Source of the DNA: MPNP01 sp026709725
GTDB lineage: Bacteria > Pseudomonadota > Alphaproteobacteria > Rhodobacterales > Rhodobacteraceae
NCBI GenBank assembly: GCA_965200805.1
Contig: OZ241384.1
Span: forward strand, 2,852,001 to 2,916,000
DNA: 64,000 bases
Direction: 5' to 3'
Shown here: piece after piece, positions 36,020 to 46,155 of the stretch
Layout of the letters: the number at the start of each line of letters is the position of its first letter
Position numbering within the stretch: position 1 is the first letter of the stretch
Program-made: the position numbers and the translations under genes
The notes under the pieces: generated by a model
Seen by the model: only the letters and a program-made list of their open reading frames with translations
What the model was told of the DNA's origin: nothing
Database searches by the model: none

Positions 36020-38806
36020 ATGGCATTTGCCCAGAGGATTACACGATTCCCCGTCGCAATCGGCAGCCCGACTCCTGTGGGTCTCAACGAGGATGTTCTT
36101 GGCTCACAGCCGGAGTTTTTGACGCTTCTGCAGCACACCGCTGCATGCTCACCATACCTGCACGGTTGCATGGAGGCCGAAAACGAATGGATCGTGGATC
36201 TGGCAGGCCTGGATCCGGAAGCGGTCCTTGAGGCGCTTTGCGCCCCGATTGATGCAGGGACTTCGGCAGAGACCGCAACCTGTCTGCGCCACCGCAAACG
36301 CAAGGTATCCCTGCTTGTTGCACTTGCAGATCTCGGCGGTGTGTGGGCACTGGATGCTGTAACAGGGGCACTGACCCGCTTTGCTGATTTTTCGTGTGAC
36401 AGCCTGATGAGCGCTTTGGTGCAGGAGGCTGTCGAACGTGACCGTATTACACTGGACGGCCCGCGGGAAAATTATGGGCTCTTTGCACTGGCAATGGGCA
36501 AAATGGGCGCCCATGAACTCAACTACTCATCGGATATTGATCTCATTGTCCTTTTTGATGAAACACGATTTGGTGCCGACAAGACCCACGCTGTCAAGAG
36601 CGAGTTCATACGGATCACCCGCAAACTCTCGCAGTTGATGAATGCGGCTACAGGTGACGGATATATCTTTCGTGTCGATCTTCGGCTCCGTCCGGACCCG
36701 CTGATCAACCCTGTCTGCCTTTCGGCAGGGGGTGCCATGCGTTACTATGAGAGTTTTGCGCGCACCTGGGAACGCGCAGCGATGATCAAGGCCCGACCGT
36801 GTGCCGGTGACCTGGATGCTGCTGATCGATTTCTTCGGGACATTGAGCCTTTTGTTTGGCGAACGCTGCTTGATTATGCCGCAGTGCATGACGCTTCTGA
36901 AATGCGGGAGCTGATCAATGACCAGAAAGGCACCGGGGGTCTCTCCGAACTCTATGGTCACGATCTTAAACTGGGACAGGGAGGGATTCGGCAAATTGAG
37001 CTCTTTGTCCAGGCTTTCCAGATGCTTGCCGGGGGGCGTGACAGTTCGCTGCGCGTCGCCGGGACTGTCCCGGCCCTGCATGCCCTTTGCAGCGCGGGTT
37101 GGATTCAGGAGGATGCCCGCAACCGGCTTGTTGAATGTTACGGGATCCTGCGCACGACCGAACATCGTCTGCAGATGATTCAGGACAGCCAGACGCACAG
37201 CCTGCCGCGTCAGCATGATGATATGCCGCGCATTGCCGCACTCTGTGGCCATGATTCTGCGGACGGCTTTCTCATTGAACTGTCATCAGTGCTCAACGAT
37301 GTCCACCGGCTGACATCGGATGATGAAACCGGGAAGGCAACTGATGAGAGCGGTGTTGATGACCTTTCGTATTTGACTGCGTCAGATCATGAGCTGATTT
37401 CAGGCTGGCAGTCCCTGCCGGCACTCCGTTCTGACCGGGCTGTCGATATTTTCAAGCGTCTCGAGCCGATGATCCTGTCACGAATGGGGCTGGCACGAAA
37501 CCCGCATGAAGCACTGATCCACTTCGATCGTTTCCTGCATGCATTGCCAGCCGGGGTTCAGCTGTTTTCACTGTTTGAGGCAAGGCCGAAACTCGTAGAA
37601 CTCCTGACCGATATCTGTACAACCGCTCCACGGCTGGCTGAACATCTCGGTCGAACTTCGCATGTGTTTGATGATGTCCTTTACAGCAACTTTTTTCAAC
37701 CCATCGAAGACACTGCAGACCTGCAGAGCAATCTTGAATCCGAGCTTGCGGACGCAAGGGATTATGAGGCAACCCTCCGCACCACGCGCCGCTGGCTCAA
37801 CGCCCAGAAATTCCGAAACGGTGTCCACCATCTCAAGCACATGATCACGCATGAGGAGGTCAGTCGAAACTACTCCCGGCTGGCTGAAACCGTTCTTGCC
37901 CGTCTCTGGCCCCGCGTTGTTGACGAGTTTGCCACCCGCCATGGCCCGCCACCCGGTCGGGGAGCCACCGTTGTCGCACTGGGGTCCCTCGGCGCCCGCT
38001 GCCTGTCCGCCATGTCTGATCTTGATCTGATTGTGATCTATGATCCGCTTGATGAAGCTGAATCGTCGGGGGCAAAATGCCTTCCGGTGCGATCCTACTA
38101 TGCCCGGCTGACCCAAACCTTTGTTGCCGCGATCACATCGCCGCTCGGCGAGGGCATACTCTATGAAATCGACATGCGCTTGCGCCCATCCGGCAACAAG
38201 GGGCCAGTTGCGACATCCCTCCAGTCCTTCCGGCACTATCAGCAAAACGAGGCATGGACCTGGGAACATCTGGCTCTGACCCGGGCGCGTCCAGTGTGCG
38301 GCTCACCGGAGATCGGTCATGATATTGAAGATGTCCGGTCAATGATTCTGGCAGGCAGACACGACCGGCAGCATATACTGGAAGATGTTCGCAAGATGCG
38401 CGAAAAACTTTCCGTCCACCTCTCCTCAACCACAGACAACGATATCTGGGAGTTGCGCAAGGGGCAGGGCCGGATGCTGGATATCGAACTGCTGGCCCAG
38501 ACAGGTGCACTGCTATCGGGCTCAACCACCCGCAGCCTTGAAGACCAGCTTGATCATGCGTCGACCGCAGGATGGATACAGGCAGCCGATCAGCAGTGCC
38601 TGATCGAGGGCTACAAGCTGCTCAGCTGTCTTTATCAGGCCACGCGCCTCACACTTGCCGGGAGTTTTGGCCCAACGACCTCAGGTGAAGGCATCAAGGC
38701 CTTCCTCCTGCAGCAGGCCGATCACCATTCCATCGATGCTCTTGCATCAACTCTTCAAAAAAACCGCGCATATCTGGCCGCAATCATCAATCAGCAACTC
38801 GCTTGA
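36020..38806 (+). CDS. glnE: Bifunctional glutamine synthetase adenylyltransferase/deadenylase
   Basis: GlnE adds and removes AMP on glutamine synthetase in response to PII, tuning nitrogen assimilation. The 928-residue protein has the expected two nucleotidyltransferase domains. The N-terminal deadenylylation domain has HELNYSSDIDLIVLFDE (about 170) and FRVDLRLRPDP. The C-terminal adenylylation domain has LSAMSDLDLIVIYDPL (about 665) and YEIDMRLRPSGNKGP. A regulatory helical domain connects them. Length is slightly short of the enterobacterial protein. It stands alone and is convergent with gltA. Confidence 0.95.
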   Translation: MAFAQRITRFPVAIGSPTPVGLNEDVLGSQPEFLTLLQHTAACSPYLHGCMEAENEWIVDLAGLDPEAVLEALCAPIDAGTSAETATCLRHRKRKVSLLVALADLGGVWALDAVTGALTRFADFSCDSLMSALVQEAVERDRITLDGPRENYGLFALAMGKMGAHELNYSSDIDLIVLFDETRFGADKTHAVKSEFIRITRKLSQLMNAATGDGYIFRVDLRLRPDPLINPVCLSAGGAMRYYESFARTWERAAMIKARPCAGDLDAADRFLRDIEPFVWRTLLDYAAVHDASEMRELINDQKGTGGLSELYGHDLKLGQGGIRQIELFVQAFQMLAGGRDSSLRVAGTVPALHALCSAGWIQEDARNRLVECYGILRTTEHRLQMIQDSQTHSLPRQHDDMPRIAALCGHDSADGFLIELSSVLNDVHRLTSDDETGKATDESGVDDLSYLTASDHELISGWQSLPALRSDRAVDIFKRLEPMILSRMGLARNPHEALIHFDRFLHALPAGVQLFSLFEARPKLVELLTDICTTAPRLAEHLGRTSHVFDDVLYSNFFQPIEDTADLQSNLESELADARDYEATLRTTRRWLNAQKFRNGVHHLKHMITHEEVSRNYSRLAETVLARLWPRVVDEFATRHGPPPGRGATVVALGSLGARCLSAMSDLDLIVIYDPLDEAESSGAKCLPVRSYYARLTQTFVAAITSPLGEGILYEIDMRLRPSGNKGPVATSLQSFRHYQQNEAWTWEHLALTRARPVCGSPEIGHDIEDVRSMILAGRHDRQHILEDVRKMREKLSVHLSSTTDNDIWELRKGQGRMLDIELLAQTGALLSGSTTRSLEDQLDHASTAGWIQAADQQCLIEGYKLLSCLYQATRLTLAGSFGPTTSGEGIKAFLLQQADHHSIDALASTLQKNRAYLAAIINQQLA

Positions 38807-39137
38807 TCCCGGGGCTTTCGGAACATTCCCTGCGGCGCTCTTCTGGATGCGGGTCAGGGATTCCTGTCCCTGGCGACAGCCGGTTTGAGCGGAGGAGCGG
38901 CTGCACGAATGTGATTGCCCTGCTGCGACCCCGCAATGGATGCAAACCTGAAGGGCAGGGCAGCAGTGATGCAACGCGCAGCGGAGAGGGTCATGAGCGC
39001 AATCAGACGCAATTCACCAGATTGTCAAAGCGGAAGGTGATCATGTCGCAACGGGCGTAACGGAGGGATCATCAGCCCATTCCGCTGGTACCGGCTCCAT
39101 GACCCTCGGGGCGGAAACACCCCCTGTCAACGCGAAA
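38807..39137. other. Convergent glnE-gltA spacer
   Basis: No gene is supported. A hairpin CAGGGA-TTCCTG-TCCCTG at 38855-38872 may help end the glnE transcript but has no U-tract. The rest shows nothing recognisable. Confidence 0.4.
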
Positions 39138-40433
39138 TCAACGCTGGTGCAGGGGAATATAATGCTGATTCACCGGTCCGGTGTAGAGCTGGCGGGGGCG
39201 ACCGATTTTTGTGTTTGGTCCGCCGATCATCTCTTTCCACTGCGAAATCCATCCGACCGTCCGTGAGAGCGCAAAGATCGGTGTGAACATTTCGGTGGGA
39301 AAGCCGATGGCATCAAGAATGATACCGGAATAAAAATCAACATTCGGATAGAGTTTGCGTTCCTGAAAGTAGTCGTCCTCAAGCGCGATCCGCTCAAGTT
39401 CCTTGGCAACCTGCAGGGTTGGCTGGCTTTCACTTTCAAGCAGCGCAAGCACCTCATCGGCTGATTTCTTGAGCACGCCCGCCCGCGGATCAAAATTCTT
39501 GTAGACACGGTGACCAAATCCCATCAGCCGGAAAGGATCATCAGGATTTTTCGCACGTTCGATGTATTCCGGGATGCGGTCAACACTCCCGATTTCACGA
39601 AGCATGCGCAGGCATGCCTCATTGGCACCTCCGTGAGCAGGTCCCCAGAGGCAGGCAATGCCGGCAGCAATGCAGGCAAAGGGATTTGCCCCCGATGATC
39701 CGGCGAGCCTGACTGTCGAAGTCGACGCGTTCTGCTCGTGATCGGCATGAAGAAGAAAGATGCGATCCATGGCACGGTTGACAGCCTCTTCGGAGTGCCA
39801 TTCCTGGGCCGGCACCGAAAAACACATCTTCAGGAAATTGGCAGCATAGCTGAGGTCATTGCTTGGATAGATGAAGGGCTGTCCGATGGAATACTTGTAG
39901 GCCATGGCCACGATTGTCGGGAGTTTGGCAATCATTCTGATACAGGCGATCTCACGATGCATCGGATCATTGATATCCGTTGAGTCATGGTAAAATGCTG
40001 ACAGGGCCCCGACCACGCCGGTGATGATGGCCATTGGATGTGCATCGCGCCGGAACCCGCGGTAGAACCAGATCAACTGCTCGTGGACCATGGTATGCAT
40101 GGTCACTCTTTCCTTGAATGTGCGCAGCTCACTCTGTTGCGGCAGGACACCGTAAAGCAGGAGATAACAGACCTCGAGATAGTGTGAGGATTCAGCCAGC
40201 TGTTCAATCGGATAGCCACGATACTCCAGGAGTCCCTTATCGCCATCAATGAAAGTGATCTCCGATGAGCAGGAAGCGGTGGAGGTATAGCCGGGATCAT
40301 AGGCGAACATCCCGGTTCTGGCATAGAACTTCTGGATATCGACAACCTTGGGGCCGGCGGTCGGAGCAAGGACCGGGAATTCGTATTCTGCCTCACCAAA
40401 GGTGAGTTTTGCGGTTTTGTCTATTTCGTTCAT
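39138..40433 (-). CDS. gltA: Citrate synthase
   Basis: This enzyme condenses oxaloacetate and acetyl-CoA, the entry step of the TCA cycle. From ATG 40433 the protein has 431 residues (MNEIDKTAKLTFGEAEYEFPVLAPTAGPKVVDI). The frame runs to 40661, but that extension is unlike any citrate synthase. Catalytic motifs include LHADHEQNASTSTVRLAGSSGANPFACIAAGIACLWGPAHGGANEA with the catalytic His, and MGFGHRVYKNFDPRA. It is a type II enzyme by length. It belongs to a conserved lexA-gltX-gltA neighbourhood, here spaced by 1.8 kb. Confidence 0.96.
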   Translation of the reverse strand: MNEIDKTAKLTFGEAEYEFPVLAPTAGPKVVDIQKFYARTGMFAYDPGYTSTASCSSEITFIDGDKGLLEYRGYPIEQLAESSHYLEVCYLLLYGVLPQQSELRTFKERVTMHTMVHEQLIWFYRGFRRDAHPMAIITGVVGALSAFYHDSTDINDPMHREIACIRMIAKLPTIVAMAYKYSIGQPFIYPSNDLSYAANFLKMCFSVPAQEWHSEEAVNRAMDRIFLLHADHEQNASTSTVRLAGSSGANPFACIAAGIACLWGPAHGGANEACLRMLREIGSVDRIPEYIERAKNPDDPFRLMGFGHRVYKNFDPRAGVLKKSADEVLALLESESQPTLQVAKELERIALEDDYFQERKLYPNVDFYSGIILDAIGFPTEMFTPIFALSRTVGWISQWKEMIGGPNTKIGRPRQLYTGPVNQHYIPLHQR

Positions 40434-41146
40434 TGTGATTGCCCCCAACCCGTCATTCTGCCTGAATTGACCCGGCACGCCCGAACATGCCAGTGATCCA
40501 GACATGATAGTCCATTGCAAACGCTTCATGGTCACAGGAATGCTGGTCACACCCAATTTCCCACAAACGCGCCCCTTTTGCCCTCGACCATTCACATCAT
40601 GACGAAAGCAGGCGCGATTGGATTGAATATGCACCGCGTGATCCTGCCCGGACCTATACATCCCAAATCAAAATTGGTCAATGTGCCGATCCGGCCGGCT
40701 GCGGTTCAGATTTGTGGTGGAGATCTGACTGATCTGACTGTTGGCATCAGCTGCGGGATCGTGACAGGTCCGGCGGTTGGTTTCAGCCGCCGCGGCGCGA
40801 TCCTTCCGGACGAGCCGGTGGGACCCGGATCGGTCGCGCCCGTTTCGGCCGACTGGCACGCACACCGGGAAGGGAGGTGGTTGAATTTGAGCAAAAGATG
40901 CCCCGGAGTCTGGTGCGGCAATCAGGGAAACAGCACTGGGTTATGCGCGTGGCAACACCATGGAGTTGACCCTGCCCCGTTGAAGGGTCCCGGGATCCGA
41001 ACCCGCCCAACCCCGGCGTCTTGCCAGAAGCGCTCTTGTGCTTCTCCAGCGATGCATCACGTGCAGGATCAGTCAGAACCAGAGAAACCGGAACAGCAGC
41101 TCTGCCAATTGGGGATGCACGGGAACCGTTTGCGTGCCCGGGATTC
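40434..41146. other. Gene-poor stretch upstream of gltA
   Basis: I find no supported gene. The gltA promoter must lie near its right end but no clear hexamer pair was picked. Open frames on both strands lack motifs and good ribosome sites. A GATCCGAACCC sequence at about 40994 vaguely recalls a tRNA T-arm but has no cloverleaf around it. Confidence 0.4.
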
Positions 41147-41329
41147 TCAACACCGCTCCGGTTCGTCCGGCGTCATACAGATGCCCGTCAGTCCCACAGC
41201 CCCCCAGACCCGCTCATACGGTGCGGTCTGGCAGCCGGTCAGGGCCAGGAGCACCACGAGGGCCAGAACCCAACGGGTCCCGTGATTCCGGAGTGCACTG
41301 GATCGGCTCGAGAGGGTTCTCCAAACCAC
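41147..41329 (-). CDS. Possible small lipoprotein (60 residues)
   Basis: From GTG 41329 the frame encodes a basic N-terminus, a hydrophobic stretch (WVLALVVLLALTGC) with a textbook lipobox LTGC at about residue 33, and a 27-residue tail (QTAPYERVWGAVGLTGICMT and a short acidic end). If real it would be a tiny membrane-anchored lipoprotein. The frame is open further upstream to 41458, and no strong ribosome site was found. It could be chance in a gene-poor region, but lipoboxes this good are uncommon in random frames. Confidence 0.3.
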   Translation of the reverse strand: MVWRTLSSRSSALRNHGTRWVLALVVLLALTGCQTAPYERVWGAVGLTGICMTPDEPERC

Positions 41330-42223
41330 CCCGACGGGCCCGGATCGCGCCGGCACGGTCAGGCCAGATGGCAGCATGTCCCACCCTGTTGTGCGCACCT
41401 GCAGGCAGAACGGTGCATTACAGCCAATGGCGTACGTGTCGGTGCACTTTGCCGGCACGACCGGGGCTGAGGGAGCAGAATGTGGCGGATCATGGTTTGT
41501 CTTGCTTTTCCCGATTCGACCGCGCCGTCGGAGTTCCGACGAATTGATGGAGGAAACGTTGCACGCAAGGGGGGTATTGTCAAACGGAAACCGGCGAACA
41601 GGCAGCGATTCTCATGCGGCTGGCCTTCATTGACATCTCCCGACGCGCTCCGGTTCCTGGTCCGATTCGAACGAACGGGCCATGTGCGTGAGGCGGAGCC
41701 GGCTGTCATTGCCCCGCTGAACAGCCTTCGGGGGTCGCCATAGTGCTGCCGACCGGTCCCAGGCGCATCAGAGCGGTCCGAACACCGGGGCCCACCATGT
41801 CCCCGGATCATTCCGCCTGGAGCGCGTCCTGCACACGCCGGCAGGCGTTTTGCTGGCCGTTCCGTGGTTCCCGCACACTGGGGACTCCGGTATCCCTCAG
41901 GGAAGGGCCCGGTGTCGGGGCACTCCGGTCTTTCATGACAGAGGGCGACAGCCACACGCGTCAGGGTGCGCTCCGGGCGTCAGCCTGTCCCATCCGGTTC
42001 CGGACCCAATGGATTGAGTGTGCGGAACCGGCGGATTCCCCGTGCAAGTCCAACCGACTGACTTTCGGGAGGCGGCGCGGATGTTTTGCCGGACGGCTGA
42101 TTGGGGCCTGGCAGACCATGCATGATCCGGGACATGCAGATTTCCGGGTCAGCTGCGCCTGGAGGACACCTGTTCAATCCGGGGGCAGGCAAAATTTGCG
42201 GTCCGGACTGCACCCGCCAGTTG
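41330..42223. other. Gene-poor stretch between lipoprotein candidate and gltX
   Basis: No gene is supported in these 0.9 kb. Frames on both strands up to about 200 codons are rich in Arg, Pro, Ser and Cys and have no family features. In related genomes gltA often follows gltX closely, so this may be a site of insertion and decay. Confidence 0.4.
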
Positions 42224-43663
42224 TCATGTGTCAAGAATGTGTCCACCGGAACGGGGCCCCTGTTCCGACAATTCAATTGCACTCATGATACGATGAAGTG
42301 AGTCCTGCCGGCCAAGGACAATCAGGAGATCAATGAGTCCGGGTGATGCCTTTTTGCCGGTGATTGCCGCCCTCAGCGGAGCGGCAACCTTGCCAAAAGC
42401 GAGTGCATGGTCATCTGCAATTGCCTGCAGGGACGCCTTGAGAGCATCCCGCTCCCAGGGGGATTCCCTGAGCCTGGAGCAGGCAGAAGCCATCAGGCCT
42501 GCAGGGGTCTTTGTCAACTGGTCGCGGATACGTGGATCAAAGGCCTCAATCTCAAGAAGGCCCTCCCTGAGATAGGTCGTGCCCTCGACGAGATCCTGCA
42601 GGGTTTTTGCCCGCGCCTGGAAGATTGCGATGTTATCCAGCAGGCGTTTTCGATGCGTTTTGGGCAACGATATGTCACGAGAATCCATATAGTCCTTGAG
42701 CCTGCGACGCAGTTGATCGTGCGCCATTGCCGCCATGTGGCGCTGGGCCAGGTGATCAAGTTTTTTGTGATCAAGCCGGGATGGTGATTTCCGGATCCTG
42801 TCAATCGTAAACCAGCCAATTGCCTGCTCTGTTGTATAGAAATCTGCATCACCGTGACTCCAGCCGAGTCGCGAAAGATAGTTTCGCATCGCTTCAGGCA
42901 GGTATCCCTGATCCCTGTATGTCTCAAGGCCGGCTTGCCCACTGCGTTTGGAGAGTTTCTTTCCATCTTCATCATGAATCAGGGGAAGATGGGCAAAATG
43001 GGGCAGGGGCCAGTCGAGTGCCTTGTAGATCAGAATCTGTTTGGGCGTATTGGCCAGATGATCATCACCGCGGATCACATAACTCACGGCCATATCATGA
43101 TCATCGACAGCTGCTGCCAGATTGTAGGTCGGAGATTGGTCGGCGCGCAGAATCACAAGATCTTCTATGGCAGCATGAGGCCATGTGATGGTTCCGAACA
43201 CCGCATCATGAATGACGGTTGCCCGGTCATCGGGGATCCGCAGGCGGACAGCGCAGGGTCGTTCCCTGGCGGGTCCTGCAGTCCTGTCATCACGCCAGGG
43301 GCTGACAAACACAGCGTGCTGACCGGATCCGGCCTTGAATGCGGCGATCTCTTCAGGTGTGGCGTAACAGCGGTAGGCGTGTCCTGACTTGAGCAGGGTC
43401 CGGGCAATCTCAATATGCCGTTCAGCGCGTGCATGCTGTGAGATCCACGCACCATCGTGGTCGAGGCCAAGCCACGCCAGCCCCTCCAGGATCTGGGTTT
43501 GGGCTTCCGGAGTGGAGCGCTTGCGGTCCGTATCCTCAATCCGCAATCGGAATGTCCCGCTGTTGGCCCGGGCGTGGAGCCAGTTGAAGAGGGCTGTACG
43601 GGCACCACCAATATGGAGCATGCCCGTCGGGGAGGGCGCAAACCGTGTCACGGGGCCCGTCAT
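42224..43663 (-). CDS. gltX: Glutamyl-tRNA synthetase
   Basis: This class I aminoacyl-tRNA synthetase charges tRNA-Glu (and in many alphaproteobacteria also tRNA-Gln through the amidotransferase route). The 479-residue protein starts RFAPSPTGMLHIGGARTALFNWL with the HIGH-type motif HIGG, has YVIRGDDHLANTPKQI, and the KMSKS-like motif KKLSKRSGQ. Length is normal. It lies 69 bases after lexA, same direction. Alphaproteobacteria often have two gltX copies, so a second one may exist elsewhere. Confidence 0.95.
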   Translation of the reverse strand: MTGPVTRFAPSPTGMLHIGGARTALFNWLHARANSGTFRLRIEDTDRKRSTPEAQTQILEGLAWLGLDHDGAWISQHARAERHIEIARTLLKSGHAYRCYATPEEIAAFKAGSGQHAVFVSPWRDDRTAGPARERPCAVRLRIPDDRATVIHDAVFGTITWPHAAIEDLVILRADQSPTYNLAAAVDDHDMAVSYVIRGDDHLANTPKQILIYKALDWPLPHFAHLPLIHDEDGKKLSKRSGQAGLETYRDQGYLPEAMRNYLSRLGWSHGDADFYTTEQAIGWFTIDRIRKSPSRLDHKKLDHLAQRHMAAMAHDQLRRRLKDYMDSRDISLPKTHRKRLLDNIAIFQARAKTLQDLVEGTTYLREGLLEIEAFDPRIRDQLTKTPAGLMASACSRLRESPWERDALKASLQAIADDHALAFGKVAAPLRAAITGKKASPGLIDLLIVLGRQDSLHRIMSAIELSEQGPRSGGHILDT

Positions 43664-43732
43664 GTCAACAGGGTGCGGACCGGTGCCATCAATGCAGTCA
43701 ATGGCATGGAAGCGGGAACCGCGTCTCCAGCA

Positions 43733-44398
43733 TCAGTAATGGCGGTACATTCCGACCAGTTTGCCCTGGATTTCAATCTCGTCACGCTGATAATGCTGGT
43801 TGGGAACATCGGGGTTCTCTGCTGCAAGAATAATGTCGTTGCTCCCTTTGCGAATCCGTTTCAATGTGGCCGTTTCCCCCTTGATGAATGCGACGATGAT
43901 ATCACCAAAATCAGCGATGTTCTGCCGCCGGATGATGACGAAATCACCATCCAGAATTCCGACATTGATCATTGAATCCCCACTGACCTCAAGCACGAAG
44001 TGCTCACCAAATGCCGAGGTCATTGATGAGGGAATGAGAACCGTGTCCCTGATGTTCATGATGGCTTCGATGGGGGACCCCGCGGCAATCGTTCCCATCA
44101 GATCAAGATGGACACACTCCATGTCGATGGCGGATGGAGATGGGGCTGTTGATTGCCAGACAGCATGCCGTGAATATCCTTGGCCGGATGGCAGCCTGAT
44201 GATTTCGAGAGAGCGGGCCTTGTGACGGAGACGTTTGATAAATCCCCGCTCCTCGAGCGCCTTGATCAGCTGGTAGATGCTCGCTTTGGATTTGAGGCCC
44301 AGCTCCTGCTGAATCTCATCATAGGATGGCGGAATACCATGTTCATCAATGTATTCTTTGATACATATCAGTGCCTGCTTTTGCCGCTTGGTAAGCAT
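43733..44398 (-). CDS. lexA: LexA repressor
   Basis: LexA represses SOS genes and self-cleaves when stimulated by RecA filaments. The 221-residue protein has an N-terminal winged helix (MLTKRQKQALICIKEYIDEHGIPPSYDEIQQELGLKSKASIYQLIKAL). The cleavage site Ala-Gly is in MGTIAAGSPIEA, the catalytic Ser in VSGDSMINVGILDGD, and the Lys in IVAFIKGETATLKR. An AAGGA ribosome site precedes the ATG. It lies in the moeA-lexA-gltX order common to alphaproteobacteria; the comEC gene often found there is absent. Confidence 0.97.
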   Translation of the reverse strand: MLTKRQKQALICIKEYIDEHGIPPSYDEIQQELGLKSKASIYQLIKALEERGFIKRLRHKARSLEIIRLPSGQGYSRHAVWQSTAPSPSAIDMECVHLDLMGTIAAGSPIEAIMNIRDTVLIPSSMTSAFGEHFVLEVSGDSMINVGILDGDFVIIRRQNIADFGDIIVAFIKGETATLKRIRKGSNDIILAAENPDVPNQHYQRDEIEIQGKLVGMYRHY

Positions 44399-44479
44399 CG
44401 GTTCATTCCTTGTGCGATATTAGTTTGCCTCCTGCATATCATCCGCCTGCCCAACCGGCAAATCAGTTCTGGTGGCAAA

Positions 44480-45682
44480 TCAGTTCAAAAGCCCCGCCAG
44501 GGGGATACAGTCCAGCGGGTCACCGATTTGGCGGGGGGGATCGTTGACCGGTCGGATGGCCAGAACATCTGCCGTGCCGAGGACAGACAGCAGTGAGCTG
44601 TCCTGGCGGTCATGAAAGACCAGCCCCTGATCAGGTTGTGTGCCGACGAGCCGGGCACGTGCATAATGCTCACGATCACCATTGGCACCAATCCCGGCGG
44701 CAAGCGGAACTGTTGTCCGGGACGGCCCGACCTCATCCAGCCCCTGCATGAAAAGGATCGCCGGGCGGGCAAGGACCACGCCGCAGACCAGTGCTGATAC
44801 CGGATTGCCGGGGAGCCCGAGCAATACGCTTGTGCCGAGTAGGCCGGCCATTGTCGGCTTGCCGGGGCGCATGGCCACACCATGGAAAGCGAGTGCAAGC
44901 CCCAGATGATCGGCTGCCGTCCGGACCTTGTCATAGGTCCCCACGGAGGCCCCGCCGATTGTCAGAATCAGATCGGCATCAGCCGCATCTGCAAGCAATT
45001 GACTGATGCTCCCGGTTGTATCGGTCGCGATCGGTAAAATCGTGACCAATCCCCCGGCCGCCTGGAGCAGCGCCTGCAGTCCATAGACATTTGATGCCAC
45101 GATTTCGTGATCGGCCAGCACGCCACCGGGCATGCGGAGTTCATCACCGGTCGGCACGATTGCAACTCTTGGTCGCTGCGTGACCGTTACGTGACTGTGA
45201 TTCATGGCTGCAATCAGGGCAAGATCGGTCGGCGTCAGGCGCTTGGGGGGGTTGATGGCAAATCCCTGCTGAAAATCACCCCCGGCCGGCCGAACAAATG
45301 AGGCCGGCGGAACCGGCCCGTCCAGCACGATTGTGTTGCCTGCGACAGAGACATGCTCCTGGATGATGACGTGATCGGTCCCGGGCGGCATTGGCGCGCC
45401 CGTAAAGATACGGACTGCCTGACCTGATTCCACGACCGTCCGGGCCTGCGGTCCGCCGGCGCGAACCTCGCCAGCCAGTCGGAAGGATTGCTGCACAGGC
45501 AGGTCATCCTGACGGATGGCATATCCATCCATGGCGGAAACGGGGAGGGGGGGCTGGTCGCGCTGCGCGCGCACGGGTTCCGCGAGAACACGACCGGCGG
45601 CATTCTCAAGCGCGACAACTTCAGACGGGAGCGGGCTGATGCATGCATGAATCTGCTGCAAAGCCTTGTCGACCGGGATCAT
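44480..45682 (-). CDS. moeA: Molybdopterin molybdenumtransferase
   Basis: MoeA inserts molybdate into adenylylated molybdopterin to form molybdenum cofactor. From ATG 45682 it has 400 residues (MIPVDKALQQIHACISPLPSE). The start overlaps the moaC stop as ATGA, which decides against the longer frame to 45745. Motifs include PVSAMDGYAIR, IFTGAPMPPGTDHVIIQEHV, PTGDELR, and LTIGGASVGTYDKVR and LGLPGNPVSALVCG of the MPT-binding domain. It is co-transcribed with moaC, trpC and trpD. Confidence 0.95.
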   Translation of the reverse strand: MIPVDKALQQIHACISPLPSEVVALENAAGRVLAEPVRAQRDQPPLPVSAMDGYAIRQDDLPVQQSFRLAGEVRAGGPQARTVVESGQAVRIFTGAPMPPGTDHVIIQEHVSVAGNTIVLDGPVPPASFVRPAGGDFQQGFAINPPKRLTPTDLALIAAMNHSHVTVTQRPRVAIVPTGDELRMPGGVLADHEIVASNVYGLQALLQAAGGLVTILPIATDTTGSISQLLADAADADLILTIGGASVGTYDKVRTAADHLGLALAFHGVAMRPGKPTMAGLLGTSVLLGLPGNPVSALVCGVVLARPAILFMQGLDEVGPSRTTVPLAAGIGANGDREHYARARLVGTQPDQGLVFHDRQDSSLLSVLGTADVLAIRPVNDPPRQIGDPLDCIPLAGLLN

Positions 45683-46155
45683 GGGCTGGTGTAGTCTCCG
45701 GATTTGCCACCCCGTTTTGCCAGAAGACGGAGATCCTGAATGCAAATGGATCGGTTGACAGCCTTCAGCATGTCATAGATGGTCAATGCTGCGACCGAAA
45801 CCGCTGTCAGCGCCTCCATCTCGACACCGGTCCGCCCATGACAGCTGACCGTTGCGGTGATGGCAATTGCAGAGGTCGCCACATCGGCATCAAAGGCAAT
45901 GTCAACCGTATTCAGGGGCAGGGGATGGCAAAGCGGAATCAGGCCGGATGTCTGTTTGGCTGCCATGATTCCAGCCACCTGCGCCACGGCAAGAACATCG
46001 CCCTTGCGGGCGTGCCCCGACCGGACAAGAGCCATGGCTTCACTGCCGATGATGACAGTGGCGCCAGCCGTGGCCGTCCGCTCTGTCATCTCCTTGCCGC
46101 CGACATCGACAACATGTGCATCACCCCTTGCATTAAAATGTGTGAGCGTGCTCAT
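45679..46155 (-). CDS. moaC: Cyclic pyranopterin monophosphate synthase
   Basis: MoaC, with MoaA, converts GTP to cyclic pyranopterin monophosphate in molybdenum cofactor synthesis. The 158-residue length is standard. Visible are MVDVGGKEMTERTATA-like DVGGKEMTERTATAGATV, GIMAAKQTSGLIPLCHPLPLN, and VEMEALTAVSVAALTIYDMLKAV. It sits between trpC (four-base overlap) and moeA (four-base overlap). Confidence 0.97.
   Translation of the reverse strand: MSTLTHFNARGDAHVVDVGGKEMTERTATAGATVIIGSEAMALVRSGHARKGDVLAVAQVAGIMAAKQTSGLIPLCHPLPLNTVDIAFDADVATSAIAITATVSCHGRTGVEMEALTAVSVAALTIYDMLKAVNRSICIQDLRLLAKRGGKSGDYTSP

Noticed and set aside
40985..41060. tRNA-like T-arm sequence on the minus strand
   Set aside because: A GTTCGGATCC-like loop is present but no acceptor, D or anticodon stems can be paired around it.
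41743..42288. Plus-strand frame of 181 codons beside gltX
   Set aside because: Random composition, no motif, and overlaps the end of gltX on the opposite strand.
44401..44415. Possible LexA box GTTC-N7-GTGC just upstream of lexA
   Set aside because: It differs from the alphaproteobacterial GTTC-N7-GTTC pattern and overlaps the ribosome binding site three bases from the ATG, so I do not claim it.
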